Shown here: piece by piece, positions 5,943 through 14,747 of the stretch | Position numbering within the stretch: the stretch's first letter is position 1 | Layout of the letters: each line of letters begins with the position of its first letter | NCBI GenBank assembly: GCA_003134675.1 | Contig: PLBZ01000097.1 | Coordinates: forward strand, 40,392-59,033 | DNA from: Solirubrobacterales bacterium | GTDB taxonomy: Bacteria; Actinomycetota; Thermoleophilia; Solirubrobacterales; Solirubrobacteraceae | Length of the DNA: 18,642 bases | Direction of reading: 5' to 3' | Notes under the pieces: generated by a model | Seen by the model: the letters and a program-made list of their open reading frames with translations, nothing else | What the model was told of the DNA's origin: nothing | Database searches by the model: none | Position numbers and translations under genes: made by a program

Positions 5943-8644
5943 ACAGCGCGGTGCGACTCGCCATCTCCTGGCTCGTTCGCGCGCCGGGACGCTCGCTGAT
6001 CCGCATCCTCGTGCTTGGCGCCTCGGTCGCGCTGCTCGGCGGGATGTTGCTGTTCGTCGGCAACTCGCTGCGTACGGTCGCCGGCAGTGCCGTTCGCAGC
6101 GTGCCCCTCGACCTGCAGGGGCCTGTGTCGTCCTATGGCGAGGCCCGCACGGTGGCAGGCGAAGTCGCCCGGCAAAGCGGAGTGCTCCAGGCCTCCGCCG
6201 TGGCGAGTGCGCCGTTGACCGGCGGCGAACACCAGGGGCCGAACGGCCTCACGAGCTCGGGGGCCGGTGCCGTGCTCGCGGTGCCACTCGGCTACAGCGC
6301 CCACATCCACACGTTCCGCTTTCTCCAGGGCGCGCTGCGCCCGGGGGCTGTGGTGCTTGACCAGCAGATGGCGGCCACGCTCCAGGCCCACATCGGCGAC
6401 CGCGTGACGCTCCGCGCACCCGGCGGCGGCCCGCCGCAGGCCTACCCGGTTTCAGGCGTGGCGCTCGTGACGGCGCCTGACAAGCTGTTCCAGCCGCTGA
6501 ACCCGCAGCTCGGCCCGGCTCCCGCCCAGCCGCCCGCGAACGTGGCGATCATGCCTTTGGATACCTTCGCCTCGACCCTGGCGAAGCAGATCCCGACGAT
6601 CTCAGGCGCCAGCATCGGCGCCAGCGCCCAGCCCGGAGCGCAGACAGGCGTTCAATGGCAGGTGCAGACGCAACTCGACCCGGTAGCGCTGAGTGGGGGC
6701 AGTCCCAGCGCGGCGCTCGAACGCGCCACACAGACGCGCAACCGGATCGAGCGCACACTGCCGGGACGCGTCCAGTTCGTCGACAACCTCTCGGACTCCC
6801 TGAACACGGCAGCCAGCGACGCGCTCTACGCCGAGACGCTGTACATCATGCTCGCGGTTCCCGGTGCGCTAATCGCGCTCGGCCTCGCCTATCTGGCCGC
6901 ACTGGGCACCGTCGACCGCGATCGCCGCGACCTCGCGCTGCTGCGAGCGCGCGGCGCGCGCCGCCGCGATCTGCTCGTCCTGGCGAGCCTCGAGAGCGTG
7001 ATCCTCGGAATCATCGCCGGGCTGCTCGGAGGAGCGGCGGCGTTCGGCGCCGTCTCGGTGCTCGTCACAGGCGGAGCTCACGCGACAACAGGACGGGTGC
7101 TGCTGATCGGAGCGATCTGCATTCTCCTGGCAAGCGCTGGGGCCGGTGCCGCACGCGTCGGTGCCAGCGTCTCCTCGCTGCGCACGAGCGTGGCCTCCGG
7201 GCGCCGCGGTACGCGCCGCGAGGGAAAGCCTCTGTGGCAGCGCCTGTATCTCGACCTCCTGGCCCTGGCGATCAGCGGGCTGATCTACTGGCTGACGGCG
7301 AGCACGGGCTTCTCCGCGGTCCTCAGCCCCGACTCCAACTCGACCCTATCGCTGTCGGTCTACATGTTCTTCGCGCCCGCCCTGCTGTGGATCGGAGCGA
7401 CGCTGCTGCTCGTTCGCCTGCGGGGGCGGGCCCTGTCCTGGCTCATAACCAGAGCCGTTCGCGGCCGCGCCGCCTCGCGCCGCGCCTTCCTGCTGGTCAG
7501 CGCAGGGCGCCGCGGCGCCGCGATCAATCGCGGGCTGGTCGTCGTTGGGCTGCTGCTCGCATTCGGCGTGAACCTCGGGATCTTCTCCGCCACCTACAAC
7601 CAGCAGGTCAAGGCCGATGCACAGCTCACACTCGGCGCGGACGTGACTGCCACGGCGCCGCCGGGCATCGCCGCCCGGCGCAACCTCACCCAGCAGATTG
7701 CTGCGGTTCCGGGTGTCGCGGCGGCCACTGGCGTCGAGCATTCATATGCGTATGTGGGACCGGACCTCCAGGACACGTACGGGATCGATGCCTCGTCCTT
7801 CGGAAAGGCGACCTCGTTGCGGGACTCATACTTCCTTCATTCGACCGCCCAGCAGGTGCTCGACCGACTGCGCTCAACCCCCGACGGGATCGCGGTCAGC
7901 AAAGAGACCATCACCGACTTCTCGCTCAAGACCGGCGACCTGCTGCGGCTGCGCGTGCTGGATCAGCGTACGGGCAAGTTCCACGTCGTTGCATTTCACG
8001 TCGCCGGCATCGTGCAGGAGTTTCCCTCAGCGCCGAAGGATTCGTTCATGGTCGCCAACCTGAGCTACCTGGAGTCGGTCACACACGCGGGCGGGCCCAA
8101 CGTCGTGTTCGCCAAGGCCAGCGGCTACCCCCCGGACGTTGGCCGCCGTGTGGCCGCGGCGACCAGCTCGTTGGGCACCAAAGTCGACAACATCAACAAC
8201 CAGAGCAGCCGTACGAGCAGCTCGATCACGACCGTCGACTTGACCGGTATCAGCCACATCGAGCAGGCGTTCGCGATCGTCCTGGCCGCCGCAGCCATGG
8301 CGCTGTTCGTCGCCCTGGGCATCTCCGAGCGCCGCCAGGAGTTCGCAACAATGGCCGCAATCGGCGCCCCAATGCGCCAGATATCTGCCTTCCTGTGGAG
8401 CGAGGCGGCGATCGTGCTCAGCGTCGGACTCGCGCTCGCGGTCGGGCTCGGCTGGCTGCTCTCAGAGATGCTCATCGCCATCCTCCAGCACGTGTTCGAC
8501 CCTCCGCCGGACGCCCTCTCGATCCCCTGGGGGTTCCTCGCCGGCCTGGCGGGAGCCGCGGTGCTCGCGACACTCCTCGCCACGGCCCTGGCCAGCCGCG
8601 GCCTGCGGCGCCTGGCACTCGGGGAGATCCTGCGCGAGCAATGA
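5939..8644 (+). CDS. FtsX-type ABC transporter permease with two extracytoplasmic domains
   Basis: A 901-residue membrane protein. The layout is one membrane segment (about 22-42), a first large outside domain (about 43-298), three segments (about 300-325, 352-378, 386-410), two more (about 435-455, 472-493) and one at about 531-553. A second outside domain (about 554-775) then precedes three closing segments (about 777-796, 821-842, 864-886). That makes ten segments: two FtsX-like halves in one chain, similar in plan to the long YbbP-type permeases. The LLRARGARRRDLLVL and ERRQEFATMAAIGA stretches after membrane segments are typical coupling regions of FtsX domains. Such proteins move lipids, lipoproteins or peptides, or transmit force to outside enzymes; no substrate can be named here. 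Start GTG 5939 overlaps the ATPase stop (GTGA). Confidence 0.93.
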   Translation: MNSAVRLAISWLVRAPGRSLIRILVLGASVALLGGMLLFVGNSLRTVAGSAVRSVPLDLQGPVSSYGEARTVAGEVARQSGVLQASAVASAPLTGGEHQGPNGLTSSGAGAVLAVPLGYSAHIHTFRFLQGALRPGAVVLDQQMAATLQAHIGDRVTLRAPGGGPPQAYPVSGVALVTAPDKLFQPLNPQLGPAPAQPPANVAIMPLDTFASTLAKQIPTISGASIGASAQPGAQTGVQWQVQTQLDPVALSGGSPSAALERATQTRNRIERTLPGRVQFVDNLSDSLNTAASDALYAETLYIMLAVPGALIALGLAYLAALGTVDRDRRDLALLRARGARRRDLLVLASLESVILGIIAGLLGGAAAFGAVSVLVTGGAHATTGRVLLIGAICILLASAGAGAARVGASVSSLRTSVASGRRGTRREGKPLWQRLYLDLLALAISGLIYWLTASTGFSAVLSPDSNSTLSLSVYMFFAPALLWIGATLLLVRLRGRALSWLITRAVRGRAASRRAFLLVSAGRRGAAINRGLVVVGLLLAFGVNLGIFSATYNQQVKADAQLTLGADVTATAPPGIAARRNLTQQIAAVPGVAAATGVEHSYAYVGPDLQDTYGIDASSFGKATSLRDSYFLHSTAQQVLDRLRSTPDGIAVSKETITDFSLKTGDLLRLRVLDQRTGKFHVVAFHVAGIVQEFPSAPKDSFMVANLSYLESVTHAGGPNVVFAKASGYPPDVGRRVAAATSSLGTKVDNINNQSSRTSSSITTVDLTGISHIEQAFAIVLAAAAMALFVALGISERRQEFATMAAIGAPMRQISAFLWSEAAIVLSVGLALAVGLGWLLSEMLIAILQHVFDPPPDALSIPWGFLAGLAGAAVLATLLATALASRGLRRLALGEILREQ

Positions 8645-8656
8645 GCGCGGAGCCCC

Positions 8657-9343
8657 GTGGCGCATACTTCAGCTGTGCCGGGGATGCTGATCCTGCTCGT
8701 CGAGGACGACCTCGAGCTTCGCGGACTGATCGCCCGTGGCCTTGAAGAGGAGGGCTTCACGGTGGCGGGGGCGCGCTCTGGCGCCGAGGCGATGGAGCGT
8801 GTGCAGTCGGGCTCCCCGGACGCGCTGATCATCGACGTCGGGCTGCCGGATGCCGACGGCCGGGATCTGTGCCAGGCGCTGCGCGCCCGCGGCATACAGG
8901 CACCCGTCCTGTTCCTCACGGCGCGCGACGCGATGAGCGATCGCCTGTCTGGATTCGCGGCGGGCGGCGATGACTATGTCACCAAGCCTTTTCATCTCGG
9001 CGAGGTCGCCGCTCGCCTGCGCGCGCTGCTCAAGCGCGCAGGCGCCAGCGAGACCTTCGAGGCGGCCGGCCTGCTGCTGGACCCCACCTGCCACGAGATC
9101 CAGGCGGGGAAACGCAGGATCTCGCTGACGCCGACGGAGTTTCGCCTGATCGCCGCCCTTGCCAGTCACCCCGGCAACACTCTCAATAGACGTACGCTCG
9201 TGCGTGCTGCATGGCCTGACGGAGCAATGGTGCATGACAACACCCTCGATGTGTACCTGGCACGACTTCGCAAAAAGCTTCGCGATCTCCCCGAGGCTCC
9301 CGAAATCGTCACCGTCCATGGCGTCGGCTACCGCTTGACATGA
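8657..9343 (+). CDS. OmpR-family response regulator
   Basis: A 228-residue regulator (from GTG 8657). The receiver domain has the acidic pair Asp17-Asp18, phospho-acceptor Asp60 in IIDVGLP, Thr88 in FLTAR and Lys110 in TKPF. The C-terminal winged-helix DNA-binding domain (about 130-228) contains LTPTEFRLIAAL and VHGVGYRLT, the usual OmpR/PhoB landmarks. It should bind DNA after phosphorylation by the kinase encoded next, and the likely targets include the adjoining ABC genes. GGAG lies four bases before GTG 8657, 12 bases after the permease stop. ATG 8684, giving MLILLVEDD, is an equally plausible start by comparison with the family. The gene ends in an ATGA overlap with the kinase. Confidence 0.95.
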   Translation: MAHTSAVPGMLILLVEDDLELRGLIARGLEEEGFTVAGARSGAEAMERVQSGSPDALIIDVGLPDADGRDLCQALRARGIQAPVLFLTARDAMSDRLSGFAAGGDDYVTKPFHLGEVAARLRALLKRAGASETFEAAGLLLDPTCHEIQAGKRRISLTPTEFRLIAALASHPGNTLNRRTLVRAAWPDGAMVHDNTLDVYLARLRKKLRDLPEAPEIVTVHGVGYRLT

Positions 9344-10716
9344 AGCGCCCGCGATTTACGGGACTGCGCACGCGTCTGCTGCTCAGCACCCTAGCGGGCT
9401 CCCTGCTGGCCGTATGCGTCTTGGTCGCGGCGTTCAACCTCGTCCTAGACGCAAGGCTGCGCAGCGAGGTGGACAACCTCCTACGCGACCGCGCCAGCGC
9501 CCAGCTACGCACGGTAAGCGTCCTGGACGGTCAGCTGAAAGTCCCCGAGGCTCCCGACCGGGCAACGCCTGACACTCAGACATGGATCTTTGCCGGCAGG
9601 CGAACGCTAGAGCAACCAGCCTCTGCCCCTGCAAACCAGCAAGCTGCGCTCGCCTTGGTCGCCAGCGCCCCGCGCCTCGTCACCGTGGGCGGGGCTGATC
9701 TGCGGCTTTACGCGGTGCCGATCGTGCAGAGTTCGCGGCGTCTGGGAACGCTGGTTGTGGGCGCGTCGTTGCGACCTTACGACAGCAGCGCCCACACCGC
9801 TCTGATCGGGTCGGTGATCCTCGGAGTGCTCACCGTGCTGGGTATCGCGCTGGCCTCGGCATGGGTGATCCGGCGCGCTCTGGCCCCAGTCGCCCGTATG
9901 ACTGCCTCGGCGGCCGAGTGGGGAGAGCACGATCTCTCCCGCCGCTTCCTCGCTGGCGAGCCCCACGATGAGCTGTCCGAGCTGGCGGCCACGTTCGACC
10001 GGCTGCTTGACCGGTCCTCACAGAGCCTCAAGCGTGAGCAGCGCTTCACCGCCGAGATCTCCCACGAGCTGCGAACCCCCCTGGCAAAGATCCTCGCCGA
10101 AGCCGAGCTGGCTGCCGGCAAGCCCGAGCGTTACGGCCGGGCATTGGAATCGATTCGCGCCTCCGCCGAGAGCCTCGGGCGCTCGCTCGAGGTACTGCTC
10201 GCCACCGCTCGCGCTGAGACTCCGGCCACGCCCCGCTCGACTGATGCCCACACGGTCGCCGAACATGCGGCGCAGGGCGCAAACAGCGCAGCCACGGAGC
10301 GCGGACTCACCGTCCAGGTAACGAGTGCTTCCTCCGCAGTGCGGGTCGCGGCCGAGGCCGACCTCCTCGAGCGTGCGCTGGCGCCAATCGTCGAGAACGC
10401 TGTTCGCTTTGCCCGCAATCGTGTTGATATCGCGATTCGCACGGAAGCAAACCAGGTCATATTTGAGGTACGCGACGACGGACCAGGAGTCAACTCAGCG
10501 ATCCGCGAGCAGATATTTGAGCCGGGTGTCAGCCATGGCGCAAACGGCGGTGGCTCAGGGGCTGGACTCGGCCTCCCGCTCGCCCGCAGGCTCGCTCGGG
10601 CGGCGGGTGGCGAGATCCGCTGCATGCCCGCGGTCCTCGGCGCAAGCTTCGCGCTGAGCCTGCCCATGGCTGAGGCGAAGGAGACTGCTGTGAGCGCTTA
10701 CACTCAGCCTCGATGA
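9340..10716 (+). CDS. Sensor histidine kinase (HAMP, HisKA, HATPase)
   Basis: A 458-residue membrane kinase. It has a membrane segment at about 12-32, an outside sensor region at about 33-150, a second segment at about 153-175, and then a HAMP linker. The dimerisation box is [12 protein letters not shown] with phospho-acceptor His242. The ATP-binding domain has the N-box IVENAVRFA (Asn353), G1 DDGPGV and G2 [15 protein letters not shown]. All catalytic motifs are present. The outside region is of moderate size (about 115 residues), long enough to bind a ligand directly rather than only sensing through the transporter. It should phosphorylate the regulator encoded immediately upstream (ATGA overlap). 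Unusually, its own stop overlaps the start of prfA by ATGA, coupling it to a translation gene. Confidence 0.95.
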   Translation: MKRPRFTGLRTRLLLSTLAGSLLAVCVLVAAFNLVLDARLRSEVDNLLRDRASAQLRTVSVLDGQLKVPEAPDRATPDTQTWIFAGRRTLEQPASAPANQQAALALVASAPRLVTVGGADLRLYAVPIVQSSRRLGTLVVGASLRPYDSSAHTALIGSVILGVLTVLGIALASAWVIRRALAPVARMTASAAEWGEHDLSRRFLAGEPHDELSELAATFDRLLDRSSQSLKREQRFTAEISHELRTPLAKILAEAELAAGKPERYGRALESIRASAESLGRSLEVLLATARAETPATPRSTDAHTVAEHAAQGANSAATERGLTVQVTSASSAVRVAAEADLLERALAPIVENAVRFARNRVDIAIRTEANQVIFEVRDDGPGVNSAIREQIFEPGVSHGANGGGSGAGLGLPLARRLARAAGGEIRCMPAVLGASFALSLPMAEAKETAVSAYTQPR

Positions 10717-11774
10717 TCGAGGGCCTGGTCGCACAGATGGAGACACGCTTCGCCGAACTCGGCGCGCAACTGACCGACCCCGAGGTTATCTCTGACCGCG
10801 AGCGCTACGCCGAGGTCGGGCGCGCCTATAGCCAGCTCGAGCCGGCGGCCAAGCTGGCGGCGCAGTGGCGCCGCGCCCAGGACGACGCGGCGGGCGCCGA
10901 AGAGCTGCTCAGCGAGGATGGCGAGGACCCGGAGGTACGCGTCGAGCTGACCGAGGCGCGCGAGCGGATCGAGCGGCTGGAGGAGGAGATTCGCCTGGCG
11001 CTGGTGGAGCCTGACCCGAACGATGCGAAGAACGTGATCGTCGAAATCCAGGGCGGAGCCGGCGGAGATGAGGCAGGGCTGTGGGCGCGGGACCTGTATC
11101 GGATGCTGAGCAAGTACGCAGAGCGGCGTGGGCTGCAAACCGAGCCGCTGGATGTGAGTGAGGGCAAGTACACATTCGCGATCAAGGGATCCCGCCCGCC
11201 CCACGGCGCCTATTCGGTGTTCAAGTTCGAGGGCGGCACCCATCGCGTGCAGCGGGTACCTCAGACCGAGTCCCAGGGGCGGATCCATACCTCCACGGCG
11301 ACCGTGGCAGTGCTGCCGGAGGCGGAGGACCTCGACGTCGAGGTCAATCCGAACGATCTGCAAATCGACGTCTACCGCTCATCAGGCCCGGGCGGCCAGT
11401 CGGTCAACACGACGGACTCGGCTGTGCGCATCACGCACAAGCCAACGGGGATCGTCGTGTCGATGCAGGACGAGAAGTCCCAGCTGCAGAACCGCGAGCG
11501 GGCGATGCGCGTGCTGCGAGCCCGGCTGTATGAGCGTGCGCTCGCCGAGCAGCAGGCCGAGCTCGCCGCCGACCGCCGCTCGCAGGTCGGGACCGGCGAT
11601 CGCGCGGAGAAGATACGCACCTACAACTACGGTGAGCGGCGCGTGACTGACCATCGCACGAAGCTCACAGTGCACAACCTCGACCAGGTGCTCGAAGGGG
11701 AGCTGGAGGAGCTGACCGCGTCGCTGCAGTCTGAGGAGAAGCGCAGGGGCCTGGAGGCGCAGGCGGCCGTTTGA
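10713..11774 (+). CDS. prfA: Peptide chain release factor 1
   Basis: A 353-residue class I release factor that reads UAA and UAG and triggers release of the finished protein in the ribosome. Domain 1 is the helical N-terminus (about 1-100). The [12 protein letters not shown] block near 110-121 is family-typical. The catalytic GGQ is Gly227-Gly228-Gln229 within [10 protein letters not shown]. The stop-codon tripeptide in [18 protein letters not shown] is Pro183-Gln184-Thr185, so it is PxT (RF1) and not the RF2-type SPF; the middle residue is Gln where Ala or Val is usual. ATG 10713 overlaps the kinase stop (ATGA), and the gene ends in a TTGA overlap with prmC. Gln229 is the expected substrate of the PrmC encoded next. 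Confidence 0.97.
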   Translation: MIEGLVAQMETRFAELGAQLTDPEVISDRERYAEVGRAYSQLEPAAKLAAQWRRAQDDAAGAEELLSEDGEDPEVRVELTEARERIERLEEEIRLALVEPDPNDAKNVIVEIQGGAGGDEAGLWARDLYRMLSKYAERRGLQTEPLDVSEGKYTFAIKGSRPPHGAYSVFKFEGGTHRVQRVPQTESQGRIHTSTATVAVLPEAEDLDVEVNPNDLQIDVYRSSGPGGQSVNTTDSAVRITHKPTGIVVSMQDEKSQLQNRERAMRVLRARLYERALAEQQAELAADRRSQVGTGDRAEKIRTYNYGERRVTDHRTKLTVHNLDQVLEGELEELTASLQSEEKRRGLEAQAAV

Positions 11775-12619
11775 GCGGATCGCTCGACACTGGCACGCTT
11801 GCATGCGACGCGCTTGACGGCGCGATCACGGCGATCGCGGCCGCCGGCTGCGAAACCCCGCGACTGGACGCCGAAGTGCTGCTGTCGCACGTCCTCGGCG
11901 TGGGACGCGAGCGGCTGCTGACCGATCGCGAGCTGACCGTGCGCGGGCCGGCCGTCCGCGCCTTCCAGAACGCCGTCCGTCGCCGCGCGGTGGAACGGGA
12001 GCCGGTTGCCTACATCGTCGGTTCTCGCGGCTTCCGCCGACTCGATCTGACCGTCGATCACCGCGTGCTGATCCCACGCCCCGAGACGGAGCTGCTCGTC
12101 GAAGTGGCGCTCTCCCTGCCGCGTGGTGTGCGGGTGCTCGACGTGGGAACGGGCAGCGGCGCCGTGGCACTCGCGCTGAAGGATGAGCGCCCGGACATGC
12201 ATGTGACCGGCAGCGATCTGAGCGAGGAGGCGCTTGCGCTGGCCCGCGCCAACGGGGAGCGGCTCGGCTTGGAGGTTGAGTGGTTGCGGGCGGATCTCCT
12301 CACGGACGTGCCCGACGAGTTCGACGCGATCCTCTCCAATCCACCCTACGTCGCCGAGTCCGAGCGCGGATCGCTGGCCCCCGAGATCCTCCGCCACGAG
12401 CCGGCTGAGGCCCTGTTCGCGGGACCGGACGGGCTGATGGCGATCCGTGCGCTGCTCGCCCAGGTGGCCGCGCGCGTACGCGTGCGACTGGTGGCGCTGG
12501 AGGTCGGCGCTGGGCAGGTACCAGCGGTGATGGAGTTGGTATGCGCCGCGGGCTTTCGCGCGATGCGAGCTGAGAAGGATCTGGCGGGGATCGAACGCGT
12601 GGTTGTGGGGGAGCGGTGA
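11771..12619 (+). CDS. prmC: Release factor glutamine N5-methyltransferase
   Basis: A 282-residue SAM-dependent methyltransferase (HemK family), the usual length. The N-terminal helical region binds the release factor. The catalytic domain begins with [15 protein letters not shown] near residues 121-135 (SAM-binding motif I) and contains NPPYV at 190-194, the motif that holds the substrate glutamine. It methylates the GGQ glutamine of RF1 and RF2; RF1 is encoded directly upstream. The start is TTG 11771, forming a TTGA overlap with the prfA stop; no nearer ATG preserves the N-terminal helix, so the rare start is accepted. The gene ends in a GTGA overlap with tsaC. Confidence 0.95.
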   Translation: MSGSLDTGTLACDALDGAITAIAAAGCETPRLDAEVLLSHVLGVGRERLLTDRELTVRGPAVRAFQNAVRRRAVEREPVAYIVGSRGFRRLDLTVDHRVLIPRPETELLVEVALSLPRGVRVLDVGTGSGAVALALKDERPDMHVTGSDLSEEALALARANGERLGLEVEWLRADLLTDVPDEFDAILSNPPYVAESERGSLAPEILRHEPAEALFAGPDGLMAIRALLAQVAARVRVRLVALEVGAGQVPAVMELVCAAGFRAMRAEKDLAGIERVVVGER

Positions 12620-13245
12620 TCGATGCCGCGAACGTGAGGCGCCTCGAGAGCTGCCTGGCGAACGGGGGAGTGGCGGTGTTCCCGGCGGACACCGTCTACG
12701 GGCTGTGCTGCGACCCCGAGAACGAGCGGGCGGTGCAGCGGCTGTACGAGCTCAAGGGCCGTCCCGCCGAGCGCCCGGCGGCAGTCATGTTCTTCGCGCT
12801 CGCTTCGGCTCTGCGGGCGCTGCCCGAGATCGGGACGAGGGAGCGCGTCGTACTGGAAGCGCTGCTGCCCGGTCCCGTCACTCTGCTGCTGCCCAATTCC
12901 ACCCACCGTTTCCCCCTGGCATGTGGGCCCGGGGGGATCGCCGCCGACACGCTCGGATTGCGCGTCCCCGCGTGGACCCCCGAGCTGGCTGCCTTGGGCA
13001 CGGTGGGTGTGCCGGTGCTTCAATCGAGCGCCAACCTCTCCGCGGAGCCCGACGCGCAGTGTCTGGAGGATGTCCCCGAGTCGATCCGCTCCGCGGCCGA
13101 TCTGGTGCTCGACGGTGGCGAGCAGCCGGGCATCTCGTCCACCGTAGTAGACCTCCGCGACTACGAGCAGCATGGGGACTGGCGCATCGTGCGCGAAGGG
13201 CCCTTGACACGCTCTGACCTAGAGCCGATCCTCGCCTCCTGCTAG
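12616..13245 (+). CDS. tsaC: Threonylcarbamoyl-AMP synthase (Sua5/YciO/YrdC family)
   Basis: A 209-residue protein of the YrdC fold, the short form without the extra Sua5 domain. It makes threonylcarbamoyl-AMP from threonine, bicarbonate and ATP, the first step of t6A formation at position 37 of tRNAs that read ANN codons. Visible landmarks are PADTVYGL near residues 23-30, ELKGRP at 45-50, LPGPVTLLL near 91-99 and SSANLS near 139-144. GTG 12616 overlaps the prmC stop (GTGA) and has a strong GGGGGAG site just upstream. prfA-prmC-tsaC is a common cluster, and all three genes act on translation accuracy or termination. Confidence 0.92.
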   Translation: MIDAANVRRLESCLANGGVAVFPADTVYGLCCDPENERAVQRLYELKGRPAERPAAVMFFALASALRALPEIGTRERVVLEALLPGPVTLLLPNSTHRFPLACGPGGIAADTLGLRVPAWTPELAALGTVGVPVLQSSANLSAEPDAQCLEDVPESIRSAADLVLDGGEQPGISSTVVDLRDYEQHGDWRIVREGPLTRSDLEPILASC

Positions 13246-13256
13246 CCTCGTAGATC

Positions 13257-13331
13257 GCTACCGCGACTGGCGCCAGAGGTGGAATCGACCACCGGGAAGC
13301 GGCTAGCGAACCCGCCGCGCGCCTGGGCACT
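13257..13331 (+). ncRNA. ZTP/ZMP (pfl) riboswitch controlling glyA
   Basis: The leader between tsaC and glyA contains the parts of the pfl motif in order. First comes a paired stem P1 (GCTACCGC at 13257-13264 against GCGGCTAGC at 13299-13307, with one bulged C). The conserved CGACTGGCG follows (13264-13272), then hairpin GGTGG (13278-13282) / CCACC (13289-13293) followed by the conserved CGGGAAGC. The 3' element ends in GCCTGGGCA (13321-13329), with CCC at 13311-13313 able to pair with GGG at 13325-13327. This RNA class binds ZMP/ZTP, signals of 10-formyl-THF shortage, and commonly precedes glyA and folate genes. No terminator with a T-run is seen, so control is probably at translation initiation. 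The CCCCT at 13342-13346 lies near the GAGGAG ribosome binding site. Confidence 0.88.
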
Positions 13332-13349
13332 GCATCGCTGTCCCCTGCC

Positions 13350-13355
13350 GAGGAG
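13350..13355 (+). promoter_or_regulatory. Ribosome binding site of glyA, likely riboswitch output
   Basis: GAGGAG lies six bases before ATG 13362 and fixes that start. The nearby upstream CCCCT (13342-13346) can form an imperfect pairing with it around a short loop, a possible OFF state for the riboswitch. The pairing is weak (one mismatch) and is inferred. Confidence 0.55.
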
Positions 13356-13361
13356 CGTGTT

Positions 13362-14687
13362 ATGCCCGAGCTGAGCCCCGACTACTTTAACCGTCCCCTC
13401 GCGGAGGTCGACCCCGAGGTGGCGGCCGCGCTGCGCGGCGAGCTGATGCGCCAGAAAGACACGCTGGAGATGATCGCCTCGGAGAACTTCGTGCCGCGGG
13501 CGGTGCTCGAATGTCAGGGAAGCGTGCTCACGAACAAGTACGCCGAGGGCTATCCCGGACGGCGCTACTACGGTGGCTGCGAGTGGGTGGACATCTCCGA
13601 GCAGCTCGCGATCGATCGAGCCAAGGAGCTGTTCGGTGCCGAGCACGCGAACGTCCAGCCGCACTCCGGCGCGCAGGCCAACACCGCCGTCTACCACGCG
13701 CTGCTCGCACCCGGGGACACGATCATGGGGCTGTCGCTCGCCCACGGCGGCCATCTCACGCACGGGATGAAGATCAACGTGTCGGGGCGCCTGTATGACA
13801 TCGCGGCCTACGAGGTAGACCGTGAGACCAGCACGATCGACATGGATGAGGTCGCTCGCATAGCGCGCGAGCGCCGGCCGAAGCTGCTGCTCGCGGGCTG
13901 GTCGGCGTACCCCCGCCAGCTCGACTTCGCGCGCTTCCGTGAGATCGCGGATGAGGTCGGAGCGCTGCTGATGGTCGACATGGCCCACTTCGCCGGTCTC
14001 GTCGCGGCCGGGCTACATCCCAACCCGGTTGCCTTCGACGCCGATGTGGTCACGACCACAACCCACAAGACGCTCGGGGGGCCACGCGCGGGAATCATCC
14101 TGTGCACGGAGAAGCATGCGAAGAAGATCGACTCGGCCGTGTTTCCCGGCCAGCAGGGAGGCCCGCTGGAGCACGTGATCGCGGGTAAGGCCGTGGCGCT
14201 TCAGATCGCCAAAAGCGAGCTGTTCGCCGAGCGTCAGCGCCGCACGGTGCAGGGCGCCCAGGCGGTCGCCGAGCAGCTGATGAACCCCAGCCCGCCGGTG
14301 AGCTCGAGCTCACCCAACCAAGGCATCGATGTGCTCACCGGCGGCACCGACGTGCACCTGGCGCTCGTCGACCTGCGCGCGCTCCAGCCAGAGCTGAGCG
14401 GCAGGCAGGCGGAGGACCGGCTGCACGAGGTGGGGATCACGGTCAATCGCAATGCCGTGCCGTTCGATCCCCGCCCCCCGATGGAGGCATCGGGCTTGCG
14501 CATCGGCACACCGGCCCTGGCCACCAGGGGTCTGCAGCGCGAGGACTTCGAGGAGGTCGGCCGGATCATCGCCGCCACGCTGCTCGCCCCGGACTTCGCG
14601 CGAGACGCCGAGGAGCTATCCGAAAGGGTGCAGGCGGTCGTGGAGCGCTACCCGTTGTATGAGAGCTTGCCCGTGCTGCTCGCTTAG
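13362..14687 (+). CDS. glyA: Serine hydroxymethyltransferase
   Basis: A 441-residue PLP enzyme, somewhat longer than the roughly 420 residues usual in bacteria. It converts serine and THF to glycine and 5,10-methylene-THF, the main source of one-carbon units. Landmarks are [11 protein letters not shown] near the start, [18 protein letters not shown] in the substrate loop, QPHSGAQAN for cofactor binding, [13 protein letters not shown], and the PLP-binding lysine in [12 protein letters not shown] (Lys236). The C-terminal domain includes [12 protein letters not shown], a family-typical stretch. The ATG at 13362 has a strong GAGGAG site and is preceded by a ZTP riboswitch, so expression should rise when formyl-folate is scarce. 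The gene ends 60 bases before the next gene. Confidence 0.97.
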   Translation: MPELSPDYFNRPLAEVDPEVAAALRGELMRQKDTLEMIASENFVPRAVLECQGSVLTNKYAEGYPGRRYYGGCEWVDISEQLAIDRAKELFGAEHANVQPHSGAQANTAVYHALLAPGDTIMGLSLAHGGHLTHGMKINVSGRLYDIAAYEVDRETSTIDMDEVARIARERRPKLLLAGWSAYPRQLDFARFREIADEVGALLMVDMAHFAGLVAAGLHPNPVAFDADVVTTTTHKTLGGPRAGIILCTEKHAKKIDSAVFPGQQGGPLEHVIAGKAVALQIAKSELFAERQRRTVQGAQAVAEQLMNPSPPVSSSSPNQGIDVLTGGTDVHLALVDLRALQPELSGRQAEDRLHEVGITVNRNAVPFDPRPPMEASGLRIGTPALATRGLQREDFEEVGRIIAATLLAPDFARDAEELSERVQAVVERYPLYESLPVLLA

Positions 14688-14747
14688 CCGCTTCGCGGGT
14701 TCCGCGTCGCGTATGACCCCCGTCCCTGCGATGCTGTTCGCGGGCTC

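Noticed and set aside
8641..8656. ATG at 8641 as start of the response regulator (ATGA overlap with the permease stop)
   Set aside because: It is in a different frame from the receiver domain.
6655..8745. Long plus-strand open frame (696 codons) inside the permease gene
   Set aside because: Its product is dominated by Arg, Pro, Ala and Gly without domains, as expected for a shifted frame in GC-rich coding DNA; the permease frame has clear membrane segments.
12194..12203. ACATGCATGT palindrome inside prmC as a second copy of the 1892-1905 site
   Set aside because: It differs in the centre, lies within coding sequence and is short enough to arise by chance.
14688..14698. CCGC-TTC-GCGG hairpin after glyA as a terminator
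   Set aside because: Only four base pairs and no T-run; a chance structure in GC-rich DNA is as likely.
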